A DNA stretch of 34,206 nucleotides from Acidobacteriota bacterium. Lineage in GTDB: Bacteria > Acidobacteriota > Terriglobia > Bryobacterales > UBA6623. The position numbers were made by a program, and so were the translations under genes. Where the stretch lies: contig JAQBUE010000037.1 in assembly GCA_027624045.1 (NCBI GenBank), positions 1-34,206 on the forward strand, in the 5' to 3' direction. The first letter of the stretch is position 1. Each line of letters begins with the position of its first letter. The notes under the pieces were generated by a model. It did not search any database. It was not told the origin of the DNA and saw only the letters and a program-made list of their open reading frames with translations. Below are positions 32,593 through 34,206 of this stretch, piece after piece.

Positions 32593-32859
32593 CTACGCCT
32601 GATTCACAAAGCGCCCGGGGATTCCCTGATCGACCAACATCACGGGAATATCGTCCTCAATGCGGTAGACCGTTTCACCGTCTTCGGTAATCAGCCCCTC
32701 CTGCAGGGGCGTTGCAACCGGGCTGCCGTCTTGGTGAGTCACGCCGCCCTGAGCGATGCGCTCGTTCAAGCTCGCCAGTTGGTCCGCGGGCAGCACTTGC
32801 ACCGGCACTTTCGTGCGAGGGCAACACAGTATTTCCAGTAGATCCTCGCTGATGGGCAT
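32593..32859 (-). CDS. Trm112-like/UPF0434 zinc-ribbon-type small protein
   Basis: The 88-residue product starts at ATG 32859 and has the family signature SEDLLEILCCPRTKVPVQVL, then ITEDGETVYRIEDDIPVML. It resembles Trm112, a small methyltransferase activator in eukaryotes, and the bacterial YcaR/UPF0434 proteins, whose role is not settled. The frame extends to 32886 but the extra residues are not conserved. It converges on the lipid kinase. Confidence 0.85.
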   Translation of the reverse strand: MPISEDLLEILCCPRTKVPVQVLPADQLASLNERIAQGGVTHQDGSPVATPLQEGLITEDGETVYRIEDDIPVMLVDQGIPGRFVNQA

Positions 32860-32937
32860 AACACCTCTTCGTCTTGAAGCAATCATCCATTATAGGCGAG
32901 CCTGCTTATCTCGCCGTCCAGGCTGTCCGAAGGCAGA

Positions 32938-33188
32938 CTAGATGGGGACCGCCCGAAATACGCCCGGCGACGCTTCTTGAGCGACTCGAACACGAGGACG
33001 GCTGCCGCTGGACCGGCCCGTTCGGGCGTAAGGGCGAGCGCCTCCGATAGGCGGCAGCCAGTGTAGGCGAGAACTTCGCGGAACGCCCGGACCGGCGTGT
33101 CCGTCGACCGAGCGGCCTTCAGGCATCGTTCCCGCTCGTGTTGGGTGAGGTACTTGCGTTGTCCGCGCCTGTCGTAGAGTTGTTCCAT
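32938..33188 (-). pseudogene. Tyrosine recombinase fragment, frameshifted
   Basis: From ATG 33188 the frame reads RRGQRKYLTQHERERCLKAA, REVLAYTGCRLSEALALTPE and VLVFESLKKRR, a tyrosine-recombinase segment with the catalytic Arg in TGCRLSEA. Just after SLKKRR (around 32970) the similarity moves to another frame that reads SPGVFRAVPI and stops at 32938-32940. The His-x-x-Arg and Tyr parts of the catalytic domain are absent. It is therefore a truncated and frameshifted gene. It lies between core genes and the SIR2 gene and probably marks an island boundary. Confidence 0.75.
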
Positions 33189-33501
33189 GCGCTACGCTGT
33201 AGCACGTCCGCGACGTGCAACAGAATGGGGAATTCGGTTTCACCAAGAGCCGCCGGCTGGCGGCTGCTCTGACTGATCGGATTGCTGGCGGGGAAATGCG
33301 GTCGCGCCAGTAGTCCCTGAGGCCAGTGTGGATGCCTGAGGCGTTGGAGGAGCGTTACGGTGGATCTATCGTTCATAATTGTCACAGCCGCCTCGATCGA
33401 GAGCTTGCGTAAAGTCGAGCAAGGTGTTTATCCAGTTCAGCCTCAACAAGAGTTGGACACCGGAAGTGAAGTCGGATGAAATCAGCGAGAGGTGAATAAT
33501 C
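33189..33501. other. Non-coding stretch between the recombinase remnant and the SIR2 gene
   Basis: 313 bp with no supported gene. The only small open frame of note is 26 codons from ATG 33332, without a clear ribosome site. The end of the stretch supplies the ribosome site GAGAGGTG for the SIR2 gene and presumably its promoter. Confidence 0.4.
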
Positions 33502-34206
33502 ATGGACCTTATTCAAGCGATTGAGCATGCGATCGATGGGAATGCCGTTCTCTTCGTTGGCTCCGGTTTCTCGCGCTCGGCGAAGAACCTCGACAACGAG
33601 CACCTCAAGACCGGCGGCGAACTCGCTTGTTTTCTGGGCGAGACATGTGGTCTCTCCGCGTCAGACTCCCTTAGCGATGTTGCAGATTTCTACGTTGCCA
33701 AGTTTGGCTCAACAAGCTTGGTAAGCTTGCTCAGAAGGCAGTTTCAGGTTTCAGAACTAGGCCCTGAGCATTTCGTATTCGGTCGAATCCCATGGAAGAG
33801 GATCTACACGACGAACTACGACCACGTAGTCGAGCTGGCGTACAACGCCAACAAACAGGCTATTGTTCCGATCAGCCTAGAAGACAACATTCGCAGGGTC
33901 GGAGAGAGATCCACTCAATGTGTCCATATCAATGGCTTCGTCGACGACGTGACCGCCGAGACGCTCTCCAGCACGTTTAAGCTTACAGACACGAGCTACT
34001 CCTCCGGCACCTTCGCCGACTCGGCTTGGGCTGGCCAGTTTCGGCATGACATATCAGCAGCGAACGCGGTTTTATTCGTCGGATACTCTGCCGCCGACCT
34101 CGACATTAAGAGAATCTTGCTCGCCTCTCCAGAAGGTAGCCGCAAGACCTTCTTAGCAGCCTGTGGTGGAAGTCCCACATTGAAACAAGAGTCGATAAAC
34201 TTGTTC
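33502..34206 (+). CDS. SIR2-domain protein (putative defence NADase), partial
   Basis: The frame is open from ATG 33502 to the window edge, 235 codons without a stop, so the C-terminus is missing. The N-terminal SIR2_2-type fold is clear: AVLFVGSGFSRSAKN (Gly20-Ser21-Gly22, NAD phosphate loop), RIYTTNYDHVVEL (Asn105, Asp107), CVHINGFVDD with the likely catalytic His142, and NAVLFVGYSAADLDIKRIL (about 200-218). SIR2 domains of this type in prokaryotic anti-phage systems (ThsA of Thoeris, defence-associated sirtuins, SIR2-HerA) degrade NAD+ upon infection. Which architecture this is depends on the unseen C-terminal part and the downstream gene. The coding region is visibly less GC-rich than the core genes and lies beside a recombinase remnant, which fits horizontal acquisition. 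Confidence 0.88.
   Translation, partial: MDLIQAIEHAIDGNAVLFVGSGFSRSAKNLDNEHLKTGGELACFLGETCGLSASDSLSDVADFYVAKFGSTSLVSLLRRQFQVSELGPEHFVFGRIPWKRIYTTNYDHVVELAYNANKQAIVPISLEDNIRRVGERSTQCVHINGFVDDVTAETLSSTFKLTDTSYSSGTFADSAWAGQFRHDISAANAVLFVGYSAADLDIKRILLASPEGSRKTFLAACGGSPTLKQESINLF

Noticed and set aside
33332..33412. 26-codon open frame upstream of the SIR2 gene
   Set aside because: Too short, no ribosome site and no recognised similarity.
1..34206. CRISPR arrays, rRNA genes, complete insertion sequences or a replication origin
   Set aside because: I saw no regularly spaced repeats, no rRNA signature sequences, no transposase and no dnaA-box cluster.

Overview
The window looks like a chromosome segment of a Gram-negative bacterium. 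It has an outer-membrane lipoprotein carrier (LolA), a complete Na+-translocating NADH:quinone reductase, type IV pilus/type II secretion assembly genes and the MEP isoprenoid enzyme IspG. The GC-rich codon use, the large pseudopilin with a conserved YNEWEFVYD-type segment and the mix of families are what I would expect from Acidobacteriota (Bryobacterales-like). That taxonomic call is inference and should be tested by phylogeny.

Layout. (1) 1-1,850 is a scarred integration site: a frameshifted FAD-oxidoreductase remnant, an N-terminally truncated tyrosine recombinase, a tRNA-Leu(CAA), and a second recombinase C-terminus on the other side of the tRNA. (2) 1,849-9,918, minus strand, is nqrABCDEF followed by apbE, the flavin transferase that loads FMN onto NqrB and NqrC, and then a secreted alpha/beta hydrolase. 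NqrB carries a tandem duplication of its FMN-attachment motif. (3) After a 526-bp divergent intergenic region, the plus strand runs thiS, a MerR regulator, lolA, and a tight pilus/secretion run (gspF/pilC, gspE/pilB, pilM, pilN, pilO, a pilP/gspC-like gene, and a pseudopilin with a Gly/Gln/Pro-rich tail). No secretin or major pilin gene is present here. (4) 19,260-21,107, minus strand, is a small operon: an IscU-like scaffold without the third cysteine, an exported HipA/FAM20-like kinase homologue, and nadD. (5) A lone NarL-type response regulator and ispG converge.

(6) 23,719-32,574, plus strand, is the most interesting functional block: an ACP-FAAL-degenerate PlsC fusion, a PlsY-like acyltransferase, a queuosine-salvage (Qng1/DUF2419) protein, a HAD-IB phosphatase, an enlarged LarA-like protein, an extended SDR and a YegS/diacylglycerol-kinase-like lipid kinase. 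The first two genes are nearly contiguous, and five of the seven are plausibly lipid-directed. I suggest an uncharacterised acyl-lipid pathway; this is inference from gene content.

(7) 32,593 to the end is a Trm112-like zinc protein, a frameshifted tyrosine-recombinase fragment, and the first 235 codons of a SIR2-domain protein of the kind used in anti-phage NADase systems. The gene runs off the right edge, so the window may stop at the border of a defence island.
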